A stretch of 62,371 bases of DNA. Origin: Actinomycetota bacterium. GTDB taxonomy: Bacteria; Actinomycetota; Thermoleophilia; Gaiellales; Gaiellaceae. Under the pieces are notes generated by a model. That model did no database searches. It saw nothing but the letters and a program-made list of their open reading frames with translations, and had not been told where the DNA came from. A program made the position numbers and the translations under genes. The stretch spans positions 8,540-70,910 of the forward strand of contig PLBK01000015.1 of NCBI GenBank assembly GCA_003134505.1. The letters are read 5' to 3'. Below, in pieces: positions 40,217 through 48,485 of the stretch; positions within the stretch are counted from its first letter, which is position 1, and each line of letters opens with the position of its first letter.

Positions 40217-40905
40217 CCGGCCGGTAGCTCGGCCCGGATCAGGCGAAGGCCGACGTCCCACGCCGGTGTCGTGCGGAGATGTCCGTGCCGCCGGTCCCAC
40301 TCGCCCGAAGCGAGGTCGCGGCGGAGTTGCTCGAGTGCCCGGGCCGAGACCGCCGGAGGAAGCAGATCCCAGACCGAGGTCGCTGCTCGAACCCGAGGGT
40401 CGAGATACTGCTCCGGTCTCGCCCAGAGGGTGGCGAACATCCGGTCCGTGCAGTCGTGCGGGGCGAGCAGCGGTTGCACGGTCGCTGCCGGAAGCACGTC
40501 GAGAAGCCGTGCCGGCGACGGAAACGACGGGGCGCGGTGGGTCATGATCTCGGGGAGATAGTCGCGGACGATCCATTGATCGTCCCAGGCCCGGGGATCG
40601 AACGTGACGACCACGACCCGGTGCCGGGCGACACGGATCATCTCGGCAACGCCCGCGCCGACGTCGCTCCAGTGATGGACGGTCATGATCGCCATCGCCG
40701 CGTCGAACGAGTCGTCGGCGAACGGGAGCTGCTCGGCAGCCGCCTGGACGGCCGGCGCGGCGCCCGGAGCGCGTTGCGCGATCATCACCGCGGACGGCTC
40801 GACGGCGGTCACTCGACGGTCGGGCGGCTCGTACGAGCCTGTGCCGGCCCCCACGTTGACGACACTCAGCGCGTCGCCGAGGGCCTGCCAGATCGGTTCC
40901 GCCAA
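40213..40905 (-). CDS. Class I SAM-dependent methyltransferase, irregular N-terminus
   Basis: The 230 residues from TTG 40905 include the SAM-binding motif VVNVGAGTGSYEP (about residues 15-27), VTAVEPSAVMIAQR and PFADDSFDAAMAIMTVHHW. However, conserved-looking sequence continues upstream in frame (YDRIGRSYGAIRRADPRL, 40956 to 40903), where no standard start codon exists before a stop at 40984. An ATG at 40978 lies in another frame, so a single-base indel near 40957-40975 would restore a normal start. Either the gene is frameshifted or it uses an unusual start. The substrate is unknown. Confidence 0.75.
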   Translation of the reverse strand: MAEPIWQALGDALSVVNVGAGTGSYEPPDRRVTAVEPSAVMIAQRAPGAAPAVQAAAEQLPFADDSFDAAMAIMTVHHWSDVGAGVAEMIRVARHRVVVVTFDPRAWDDQWIVRDYLPEIMTHRAPSFPSPARLLDVLPAATVQPLLAPHDCTDRMFATLWARPEQYLDPRVRAATSVWDLLPPAVSARALEQLRRDLASGEWDRRHGHLRTTPAWDVGLRLIRAELPAG

Positions 40906-40976
40906 CCTCGGGTCCGCCCGACGGATGGCCCCATAGCTGCGACCGATGCGATCGTAGAGCGCTCCGGAGCCGATCC

Positions 40977-41321
40977 ATGAACGCTAGCGGCCGCTACGAT
41001 CGCACGGTGAAGGAAGTCACCGATGCCAGCTTCGAGGCGGACGTCCTCCAGGCGGAGACGCCCGTCGTCGTCGACTTCTGGGCCCCGTGGTGCGGGCCGT
41101 GCCGGGCGATCGCGCCGATCCTCGACCAGCTCGACGAGGAGCACCAGGGCATCGCGTTCACGAAGGTGAACATCGACGACAACCCCGGCTACGCGTCGCG
41201 CTACGGCGTCCTCTCGATCCCCACCGTGATCCTGTTCGAGAACGGCGAGCCGCAGGAGACCGTCATCGGCGCCCGATCACGCTCGTACTTCGAGAAGGCC
41301 TGGGAGAGGTGGCTGAGCTAA
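40977..41321 (+). CDS. trxA: Thioredoxin
   Basis: This cytoplasmic disulfide reductase is 114 residues long. It has the active site FWAPWCGPCRAIAP (about residues 34-47), FTKVNIDDNP, and the cis-proline SIPTVILF. The start is ATG 40977 or GTG 41007; the latter gives a length closer to typical thioredoxins. It is divergent from the methyltransferase gene and followed by a strong terminator at 41337-41365. Confidence 0.93.
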   Translation: MNASGRYDRTVKEVTDASFEADVLQAETPVVVDFWAPWCGPCRAIAPILDQLDEEHQGIAFTKVNIDDNPGYASRYGVLSIPTVILFENGEPQETVIGARSRSYFEKAWERWLS

Positions 41322-41336
41322 CGCTTCCGCCACCTT

Positions 41337-41365
41337 CACGGGGGAAACGGCCGGTTTCCCCCGTG
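41337..41365. terminator. Bidirectional terminator-like hairpin after trxA
   Basis: CACGGGGGAAAC-GGCCG-GTTTCCCCCGTG is a perfect 12-bp stem with a 5-base loop, 15 bases after the trxA stop. It also follows the remnant kinase gene on the other strand. It is followed by TGCCCCCTT rather than a clean T-tract. Confidence 0.75.
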
Positions 41366-41424
41366 TGCCCCCTTCCCTGAGCTCGAGAGACAGCCGCAGC
41401 GGATCGGCGGCTTCGTTTTCACGC

Positions 41425-41972
41425 CTACGTCGTCAGCGCACCCGCTCGGAGGCGCGCGGCGACCAGCTCTGCGGTCTGTTCCGGTGTCTGCGTTCCGTTA
41501 TCGATCGCGTGACGGTCGAGAGCGCCCAGGCCGGAGAAGCTGTTCCAGAGCTGCTCGACTACTGCAGCATCTGACAACCTGCTCGAGTGTGCCGACTCGC
41601 AGCTCTCTCCAGTACGACGGCGAGCGGTGGACGGAGGACTGCATACGCCACGTCGAAGCCAGCGGCACGAATCGACTCTCTCAACGGCTCGAAGAACCAC
41701 TCGGGGATGACGATTCCGTCGATGATCGTGTCGTAGCCCGCCATCCTCTAATCGACTGCGGCTTGGCCCGCGATCCGCATGACCGCCGCATTCTGTTTGT
41801 GCGATTCCGGTCTCCAGGGCTCCACGTATCCGTTCGCGATGAAATGGAAGAAGCAGTCGGATTCGACGTGAACCGCGCGGTCGGCTCTCTCGGCGAGAAG
41901 ACGGGCAACGGTTGTCTTGCCAGAGCCAGGTGCCCCCGTGAGGATCAAGATCGGCTTGCGGGAATTGGCCAC
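41425..41972 (-). pseudogene. Broken P-loop kinase (AAA-type) gene
   Basis: An ATG at 41972 begins MANSRKPILILTGAPGSGKTTVARLLAERA, with a clear Walker A loop. The frame hits a TAG at 41748-41750 after QAAVD, although protein-like sequence resumes two codons later (MAGYDTIIDGIVIPEWFF). A frameshift near 41590 then moves the sequence to a second frame (LSDAAVVEQLWNSFSGLGALDRH ... VAARLRAG), which ends at 41425. The gene is therefore inactivated by at least one nonsense and one frameshift change. Intact relatives are kinases of about 180 residues acting on small molecules. Confidence 0.8.
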
Positions 41973-42004
41973 GCAAGTTTCCCATCAAGCCTCCAGCTTG
42001 ACCG

Positions 42005-42820
42005 TCAGCCGAAGTGGCGGTAGCCGGTCAGCGCGACGGGACGGCCGTCGAGCAGAAGGTCGACGCCGCTTCCCTCCTCGCAGCGCCCGACCTCCACGAA
42101 GCCGGCCGGGTCGGCGACCGCCGCGAGCAGCTCGTAGTCCTCCCCGAAGCCGAGATCCTCCACCGTCGCGCCGGGGGCGCGCGGCACACGCTCGAGCTCG
42201 ATCACGACCCGGCAGCCGGAGCGCGCCGCCAGGTGGCCGGCGTCCTGGCCGAGCCCGTCCGAGACGTCGAGCATGGCGTGTGCTTCCCGGGCGAGCAGCC
42301 GGCCCTCGTCGAGCCTGATCGGCGGGCGCACGTACCGGGCCTCCCGGAAGGCCGCGCCCGCAGCGCCCAGCGGGCCCGTGACGACGAGCCGGTCGCCGGG
42401 CCTCGCACCGGCGCGCCCCGGCACGCGCTCCGAGCGGCCGAGAGCGGTCACGGACACGACCACCTGCGGCGCCGCTGTCGTGTCCCCGCCCACGACGGGA
42501 ACGGCGGTCTCTGCAATGCCCTCGTAGAGCTCCAGGACGTCCTCCACCTCGGTCTCCGCGGGCAGGCCGAGCGTCACGATCAGGCCCTCCGGCAGCGCGC
42601 CCGAGGCGGCGAGGTCGCTGAGATTGACGGCGGCCGCCCGGAAGCCGAGGTCACGCCACGACATCCGGTCGAGCCTGAAGTGCACGCCCTCGACGAGCGC
42701 GTCCTGCGTGACGACGAGGCCGTCGCCGAGCTCGGCCGCGTCGTGCTCGATGCCTCGCGCGAGCCCGCGGCGCTCGAGCTCGGCCAGCAGCCCGAACTCT
42801 CCCAGCTCGGACAGCTTCAC
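42005..42820 (-). CDS. thiL: Thiamine-monophosphate kinase
   Basis: It phosphorylates thiamine monophosphate to the coenzyme TPP. The 271-residue PurM-like protein has DAAELGDGLVVTQDALVEGVHFRL (ATP and metal site, about residues 27-50), AVNLSDLAASGA, VVGGDTTAAP and MLDVSDGLGQDAGHLA. It is somewhat shorter than E. coli ThiL (about 325) but keeps these motifs. GTG 42820 overlaps the thiD stop (GTGA). Confidence 0.92.
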   Translation of the reverse strand: MKLSELGEFGLLAELERRGLARGIEHDAAELGDGLVVTQDALVEGVHFRLDRMSWRDLGFRAAAVNLSDLAASGALPEGLIVTLGLPAETEVEDVLELYEGIAETAVPVVGGDTTAAPQVVVSVTALGRSERVPGRAGARPGDRLVVTGPLGAAGAAFREARYVRPPIRLDEGRLLAREAHAMLDVSDGLGQDAGHLAARSGCRVVIELERVPRAPGATVEDLGFGEDYELLAAVADPAGFVEVGRCEEGSGVDLLLDGRPVALTGYRHFG

Positions 42821-43602
42821 ACGATCCTCTTCGTCTTCGGCCCGAGCACGTCGACCGGGCCATCGCCCGCACCGAGATCGGCAAACCCGCCGCGGACCGC
42901 CTCCGACGCGAGACGCGCCGCACCCTCCGCAGCCCGGCGAAGGCCGTATCCCGAGCCGAGCAGTGCCGCGAGCACCGCCGAGTGCGTGCAGCCGGCCCCG
43001 TGAGTCGCGCCGCTCTCGTGGCGCGGGACCGGGATGTGGATGAGCTCCTCGCCGTCGAACAACGTGTCCACCGCCTCGTCGCCGTGACCACCGGTGACGA
43101 TGACCGCCTGCGGGCCGAGCGCGTAGAGCCGCCGCGCAAGCTCGTCCCGCGGCGCAGGGCCGCCGGCCAGCGCCTCCGCCTCGAGCAGGTTCGGCGTGAT
43201 CACCGTGGCGAGCGGAAACAGCCGCGTCACGAGCGTCTCGACCGCGTCCTCCCGGAGCAGACGCGCATCCGAGCTCGCCACCATCACCGGATCGACGACA
43301 AGTGGCACCGGATGTGCAGCGAGGTAGTCGGCCACGGCCTCGACGATCGGAGCCGAGAAGAGCATGCCGGTCTTGGCCACGTCCACGCCGATGTCCGAGA
43401 ACACGGCCTCGAGCTGAGCCTGCACGAACTCGACCGGCGCCTCGTGGACGGCCGTGACGCCGACCGTGTTCTGCGCCGTCAGCGCGACGACGACGCTCAT
43501 CCCGTGGCAGCCCACCGCAGCGAACGCCTTCAGGTCGGCCTGGATGCCGGCGCCCCCGCCCGAGTCGGAGCCGGCGATCGTCAGGCAACGCGGAACGCTC
43601 AT
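42817..43602 (-). CDS. thiD: Hydroxymethylpyrimidine (phosphate) kinase
   Basis: It phosphorylates HMP and HMP-P for thiamine synthesis. The 261-residue ribokinase-fold protein has [22 protein letters not shown] at the N-terminus, [28 protein letters not shown] and the C-terminal [18 protein letters not shown] with the anion-hole. It overlaps thiL. I found no TPP riboswitch in the 44 bases before it, so thiamine regulation is not visible here. Confidence 0.92.
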   Translation of the reverse strand: MSVPRCLTIAGSDSGGGAGIQADLKAFAAVGCHGMSVVVALTAQNTVGVTAVHEAPVEFVQAQLEAVFSDIGVDVAKTGMLFSAPIVEAVADYLAAHPVPLVVDPVMVASSDARLLREDAVETLVTRLFPLATVITPNLLEAEALAGGPAPRDELARRLYALGPQAVIVTGGHGDEAVDTLFDGEELIHIPVPRHESGATHGAGCTHSAVLAALLGSGYGLRRAAEGAARLASEAVRGGFADLGAGDGPVDVLGPKTKRIV

Positions 43603-43646
43603 GCGCCGAACGTTACGCCGCGGAGGCGTGCGGCTACGATCGACTC

Positions 43647-44324
43647 GTGTCCACCGCCCGCTACGACGGCGTCGCCGCCTGGTACGACAAGGAGCTCGGG
43701 CCGGCTCCCGCGCAGGAGGTCGTCGACACGGTCAGCCGTCTCGCCGGGCCCGGGCCTGGCTCGTGCCTCGACCTCGGTTGCGGTACCGGCTTCCATCTCC
43801 CGATGCTCCACCAGCTCGGCTGGACGCTGACCGGAGTCGACGTCTCCGAGGACCAGCTCCGGTTTGCACGCGAGCGGGCGGGCGGCTTCGCAGAGCTGCT
43901 CCAGGCCGACGCTGCTCAGCTCCCGTTCGAGCCCGGCGCGTTCGACCTCGTCTTCTCGGCGTTCACTCACACGGACATTGACGACTTCGCTGCAGCCGTC
44001 GGAGAGGCAGTTCGCGTGCTCCGGCCGGACGGCCGCTTCGTCTACGTCGGCATCCACCCCTGCTTCGTTGGCCCGCACTCGCGCTTCGCCCAGGCCAGGG
44101 GCGTGCCTGCGCTCCAGCTCGGCTACGACAGGACGGGTCGTTACACCGACGCGCCGGGTCTCTCACCCACCGGTCTGCGCATCAAGGTCGGCGCAGTGCA
44201 TCTCCCGCTCGGCGACCTCCTGCAGACGTTCCTGGACGCCGGCCTGCGGATCGAGGCGTTCGAGGAGCCGATCACCGAAGGTCGCGAGTACCCGTACTGG
44301 CTGGCGCTGCGCGCGAGCCGGTGA
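43647..44324 (+). CDS. Class I SAM-dependent methyltransferase
   Basis: The 225-residue protein has the SAM-binding motif [15 protein letters not shown] (about residues 37-51), [43 protein letters not shown] and a later [14 protein letters not shown]. These place it in the UbiE/Methyltransf_11 group; the substrate cannot be told. GTG 43647 starts it. Its stop overlaps the helicase start (GTGA). Confidence 0.85.
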   Translation: MSTARYDGVAAWYDKELGPAPAQEVVDTVSRLAGPGPGSCLDLGCGTGFHLPMLHQLGWTLTGVDVSEDQLRFARERAGGFAELLQADAAQLPFEPGAFDLVFSAFTHTDIDDFAAAVGEAVRVLRPDGRFVYVGIHPCFVGPHSRFAQARGVPALQLGYDRTGRYTDAPGLSPTGLRIKVGAVHLPLGDLLQTFLDAGLRIEAFEEPITEGREYPYWLALRASR

Positions 44325-46561
44325 GCGTCGGCGGCGCGCTCTGGGACGACCTGCTCACCGGTGAGGAGATCGCCCACGTCGGCACCGAGCCCGCGCGCGA
44401 TCCGCGCAGCGAGCCGTTCCCGGACGCGCTCGACCCGCGCGTGCAGAGCGCGCTCGTCGCCCAGGGCATCACCTCCCTGTACCGCCACCAGGCGGAGGCG
44501 TGGGAGGCGGCGAGCCGCGGCGAGAACCTGATCGTGACGACCGGCACGGCGAGCGGGAAGACACTGGCGTTCAACCTGCCCGTCCTCGATGCGATCGCGC
44601 GCGAGCCGAAGACGCGCGTCCTCTACCTGTACCCGACGAAGGCGCTCGCGCAGGATCAGGCCCGCTCGCTGCAGGCGCTCGGGATCCCGAAGCTGCGTGC
44701 CGCGATCTACGACGGCGACACCGAGCCGGAGAAGCGCTGGCAGATCCGCAAGTGGGCGAACGCGATCCTGTCCAACCCGGACATGCTCCACATCGGCGTC
44801 CTGCCGCACCACGACCGCTGGGGCGACGTGCTCGCCAACCTCCGCTACGTCGTCGTCGACGAGGCTCACGTCTACCGCGGCGTGTTCGGCTCGCACGTCG
44901 CCAACGTGCTGAGACGCTTGCGGCGGCTGGCCCGCGTCTACGGGTCGGAGCCGCAGTTCCTGCTCGCCTCGGCGACGATCGCCAATCCGGGCGAGCTCGC
45001 GGAGTCGCTCCTCGGCGCGCCGGCAACGGTGGTGTCCGGCGACTCCGCGCCGCGGGCCGAGCGCACGATCTGCCTCTGGAACCCACCGGTGATCGACGAG
45101 GAGTTGTGGCTGCGGGCCAGCGCCCTCGGAGAAGGAGCGAAGCTGCTCGCGGAGCTCGTCTCGCGCGGGCTGCGGACGCTCTGCTTCACGAAGAGCCGCA
45201 AGGCGGCCGAGCTGATCCACCGCTTCGCGCTCGAGCGGCTCGGGCCTGGCTACGAGCGGCGGCTGTCGCCCTATCGCGCCGGTTACACCCCGGCACAGCG
45301 GCGGGACATCGAGCGCCGGCTCGTCGAGGGCGAGCTGCTCGGCGTCTCGGCGACGGACGCCCTCGAGCTCGGGATCGACGTCGGCCTGCTCGACGCGGTC
45401 GTCACGGTCGGCTTCCCGGGCACGGTCGCGAGCCTCCGGCAGCAGTGGGGTCGCGCCGGCCGGCGGGGACACGGCCTGGCCGTCCTGATCGCCAGCGAGG
45501 ACGCGCTCGACCAGTACTTCATGCGCGAGCCGGAGACGCTGCTCGGCCGCCGCGTCGAGGCCGCCATCCTCGACCACGCGAACCCGCGCCTGCTCGACGG
45601 GCACGTGCTCTCGGCGGCGTTCGAGGGGCCGATCGACGACGCGGATCGCGAGACGCTCGGCGACGCGGCGCTCGAGCGGGCGGCAGTGCTCCCGGAGCTC
45701 AAGCGAACGCCGGCCGGCTTCGTCTGGGCCGGGCGCGACTACCCGGCGGCGCGGATCTCGCTCCGTTCGGCGAGCCCCGATCCGGTGCTGATCGTCAACG
45801 GCGACTCGGGCTCGGTGCTCGGCACGATCGAGCGAGAGCGCGCCTACTCGGCCGCGCACGAGGGGGCGGTCTACCTCCACCTCGGCGAGGCCTATCTCGT
45901 CCGCACGCTCGACCTCGAGACCGGCACGGCGCTCGTCGACGGCTTCTCTGGCGACTGGTACACGCAGGCGAAGAAGGAGACGATGACGGCGATCGAGGCC
46001 GCCGAGCGCACCGAGCGGCGACTCGGTCTCGACCTCTCCTTCGGACGCGTCTCGGTGACCGAGCAGGTGGTCGCCTACCAGCGCAAGTCGGCGCGCGACG
46101 GCAAGGTGCTCGACCTCGTGGCGCTCGATCTGCCGCCCTCGACCTTCGAGACCGAGGCGATCTGGTTCGCTCCCGAGCCGGAGCAGCTCGACGGCCTGGA
46201 ACGGATGCCGAAGCTGCTCGGCACGTTGCACGCCGCCGAGCACGCGCTGATCGCGCTCTTGCCGCTGTGGGCGATGTGCGACCGCTGGGACATCGGCGGG
46301 CTGTCGACGAACGTCCACCCGCAGACCCAGCGCCCGACCGTCTTCGTCTACGACGGACACCCCGGCGGCGTCGGCATCACCGAGCGCGGGTTCGCGTCGT
46401 TCGAGGGGTGGGCGGCGGACACGGCGCGGATGATCGCGGGCTGCCCGTGCGAGCACGGCTGCCCGTCCTGCGTCCAGTCGCCGAAGTGCGGGAACCTGAA
46501 CGACATGCTCGACAAGGCTGGTGCGCTCGAGTTGCTGCAACGCATGCTCGGAGCCGCCTGA
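44321..46561 (+). CDS. DEAD/DEAH-box helicase of the MrfA/Hrq1 family
   Basis: Family members act in repair of mitomycin-type DNA damage. The 746-residue protein has the Q-like region YRHQAEAWEAASRG, Walker A TTGTASGKTLAFNLP (about residues 67-81), DEAH box VVDEAHVYRG, SAT motif LLASATIANPGELA, motif VI QQWGRAGRRGHGLAV and a C-terminal DUF1998-like region with the four-cysteine CPCEHGCPSCVQSPKCGN, typical of MrfA. GTG 44321 overlaps the methyltransferase stop; no MrfB nuclease neighbour is seen. Confidence 0.9.
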   Translation: MSVGGALWDDLLTGEEIAHVGTEPARDPRSEPFPDALDPRVQSALVAQGITSLYRHQAEAWEAASRGENLIVTTGTASGKTLAFNLPVLDAIAREPKTRVLYLYPTKALAQDQARSLQALGIPKLRAAIYDGDTEPEKRWQIRKWANAILSNPDMLHIGVLPHHDRWGDVLANLRYVVVDEAHVYRGVFGSHVANVLRRLRRLARVYGSEPQFLLASATIANPGELAESLLGAPATVVSGDSAPRAERTICLWNPPVIDEELWLRASALGEGAKLLAELVSRGLRTLCFTKSRKAAELIHRFALERLGPGYERRLSPYRAGYTPAQRRDIERRLVEGELLGVSATDALELGIDVGLLDAVVTVGFPGTVASLRQQWGRAGRRGHGLAVLIASEDALDQYFMREPETLLGRRVEAAILDHANPRLLDGHVLSAAFEGPIDDADRETLGDAALERAAVLPELKRTPAGFVWAGRDYPAARISLRSASPDPVLIVNGDSGSVLGTIERERAYSAAHEGAVYLHLGEAYLVRTLDLETGTALVDGFSGDWYTQAKKETMTAIEAAERTERRLGLDLSFGRVSVTEQVVAYQRKSARDGKVLDLVALDLPPSTFETEAIWFAPEPEQLDGLERMPKLLGTLHAAEHALIALLPLWAMCDRWDIGGLSTNVHPQTQRPTVFVYDGHPGGVGITERGFASFEGWAADTARMIAGCPCEHGCPSCVQSPKCGNLNDMLDKAGALELLQRMLGAA

Positions 46562-46581
46562 GCGGCGCAGCCGCCGCTCGC

Positions 46582-46620
46582 GGCCCTGGCGCGTCCGGGC
46601 ACGCCGCTCCCGGCCAGGGC
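46582..46620 (+). terminator. Stem-loop after the helicase gene
   Basis: GCCCTGGC and GCCAGGGC form an 8-bp stem around a 22-base interior that holds a second small GCGT/ACGC stem. It starts 20 bases after the helicase stop and lies just before the structured repeat at 46631. Confidence 0.5.
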
Positions 46621-46630
46621 TGAACCTCAG

Positions 46631-46746
46631 CCCCACCCTGGGTGGGGAAGAACGTCCACCCGCCACCCGCGGTCAGCGTACCGCTGAAAGGCGCGCGAAA
46701 CTGTCACAGAAACGTGACAAAAGTGTGACGATTACTCCACAGCCGT
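46631..46746 (-). repeat. Structured intergenic element, copy 2
   Basis: On the plus strand the parts are: palindrome CCCCACCC-T-GGGTGGGG (46631-46647), CGCCACCC-containing linker, hairpin GCGGT-CAGCGT-ACCGC (46669-46684), then three 11-bp phased repeats CTGTCACAGAA, ACGTGACAAAA, GTGTGACGATT (46701-46733), ending in CTCCACAGCC within the last codons of the minus-strand gene. It shares 25 identical bases (46660-46684) with 54521-54545. It lies at the 3' end of the LOG-like gene and between convergent genes. Confidence 0.65.
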
Positions 46747-47196
46747 CCCGGCGAGACGGAGGGCGAGGTCAGCGGCCTGCTCCGGGGTCCTAACCCGTTC
46801 GATGCCCTCTCCCTCGACGGCCCAGCCGGGCTCGAGCACGATCACCGGCCGGCCGAGCATCCGCGCGAAGGCGATCTCGGACAGCGTGCCCCAGGCCCCG
46901 CCGACCGCGATCACGGCGTCCCCGGAAGCCACCACCGCCAGGTTCCGAGCATGGCCCACGCCGGTCACGACGACATGGTCGATCCACTCGTTCGCACCGG
47001 CACGCGACTCGCCGGGGAGGATCCCGATCGTCGTCCCACCGGCCGATTTCGCCCCGCGCGCAGCCGCCGCCATCACCTCGTCGCGAGCGCCGCAGACGAT
47101 CGTGGCGCCCCGCTCGGCGAGCAGACGACCGACCTCCTCGGCCCGGGCCTCGTGCTCGACGCCGCTTCCGATCACCGCGATCTGGACCCGCGCCAC
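46732..47196 (-). CDS. TIGR00725/LOG-like Rossmann-fold protein
   Basis: The 154-residue protein has VQIAVIGSGVEHEARAEEVGRLLAERGATIVCGA, GILPGESRAGANEWIDHVVVTG and GGAWGTLSEIAFARMLGRPV, the last resembling the GGxGTxxE motif of LOG/lysine decarboxylase-like nucleotide phosphoribohydrolases. The exact substrate is unknown. GTG 47196 is chosen because the Rossmann strand begins there. Its final codons and stop are part of the repeated intergenic element. Confidence 0.82.
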   Translation of the reverse strand: MARVQIAVIGSGVEHEARAEEVGRLLAERGATIVCGARDEVMAAAARGAKSAGGTTIGILPGESRAGANEWIDHVVVTGVGHARNLAVVASGDAVIAVGGAWGTLSEIAFARMLGRPVIVLEPGWAVEGEGIERVRTPEQAADLALRLAGTAVE

Positions 47197-47217
47197 CGTG
47201 CGATGGTAGAAGACCCC

Positions 47218-48485
47218 ATGGCAGAGCGGCAGGCACGCGGCGGCATCCTGATCCTCGGAGGCGGCTTCGCCGGCGCCTGGGTCGCACGCCTCCTGGGCAA
47301 GCGCGGCCGCGAGTCGACGATCGTCAACCACGAGAACTTCATGCTGTTCGCGTCGCTCCTGCCCGAGGCGGCGTCCGGCTCGCTCGAGCCGCGACACGTG
47401 GTCGTGCCGCTGCGGATGATGTGCCCGCGCTCCGACGTCCTCGTCGGCCACGCGGGCACGCTCGACACGAGCGGCCAGACCGTCCAGGTGGAGACCGAGG
47501 AGGAGCTGATCACGGTGGGGTACGAGCAGCTCGTCGTCGCGTTCGGCGCGGTTGCACGGACCCTGCCGATCCCGGGGCTGAAGGAGCACGCGCTCGGCTT
47601 CAAGAGCCTCGAGGACGCGATCCGGCTGCGGAACCACGTCCTGCGGCGGCTCGAAGCCGCGGCGGCCGCCTCCACGCCGGGGCACCGCCGGCGCGAGCTG
47701 ACCTTCGTGTTCGTCGGCGCCGGCTACGCGGGGGTCGAGGCGCTCGCCGAGCTGCACGAGCTCGTCCACGACGCGCTGCGGTTCTACCCCGAGCTCGCGC
47801 AGGAGCGGCAGCGCTGGCTTCTCGTCGACGCCGCCCCGAAGATCCTGCCGGAGATCCCGACGGGGCTCGGCGACTACGCCGCCGCCCAGCTCGCGAAGCG
47901 CGGCATCGACATCCGCGTCGCCACCACGCTCGTCTCGCTCGAGCCCCATGCGGCGACGCTCTCCGACGGCGAGACGGTCCCGACCAGCACGCTCGTGTGG
48001 ACCGCCGGCGTCCGTGCGCACCCGCGCTCGCGGGGCTCGGCCTGCCGCTCGACGACCGCGGCCGCGTGATCGTCGACGAGCTGCTCCGCGTCGAGGGCCA
48101 TCCGAACATCTCGGCCATCGGCGACGGTGCGCGGGTCCCGAACGAGGCGACCCCCGACCGGCCCGACCCGCCCACCTCGCAACACGCGCTGCGCCAGGCT
48201 CGGCGGCTGGCGAAGAACCTGAGCGGCCGGCCCAAGCCCTACCGCTACCGCATGCTCGGCCAGGTGGCGACGCTCGGCCGCTACCGGGGCATCGCCGACG
48301 TGTTCGGGATCCGGCTGCGCGGGTTCCCCGGCTGGTTCGTCACACGCACCTACCACCTGTACCAGCTGCCGCTCCTGTCGCGGAAGCTCAGGGTGGTCAC
48401 GGACTGGACCGTCTCGCTCCTGTTCCGCCGCGACATCGCCGAGCTGGGCATGCTCGGCCACACGAAGCCTGTGGGCGACGGCTAG
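47218..48485 (+). pseudogene. ndh: Type II NADH dehydrogenase, interrupted by a frameshift
   Basis: Type II NADH dehydrogenases pass electrons from NADH to quinone without pumping protons. From ATG 47218 the protein shows ILILGGGFAGAWVARLLGKRG and a second Rossmann motif FVFVGAGYAGVEALAE (about residue 163). After VWTAGVRAHP the frame changes: one C appears to be missing near 48021-48024, and the sequence continues in another frame as LAGLGLPLDDRGRV, then NISAIGDGARVPN and a membrane-binding C-terminus (RTYHLYQLPLLSRK) ending at 48485. With one base added it would be about 422 residues. It may be a real lesion or a sequencing or assembly error. It shares a CTAG stop with ligD. Confidence 0.8.

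Noticed and set aside
43603-43646. TPP riboswitch before thiD-thiL
   Set aside because: The 44-base gap is too short for the aptamer and has no CUGAGA-like core.
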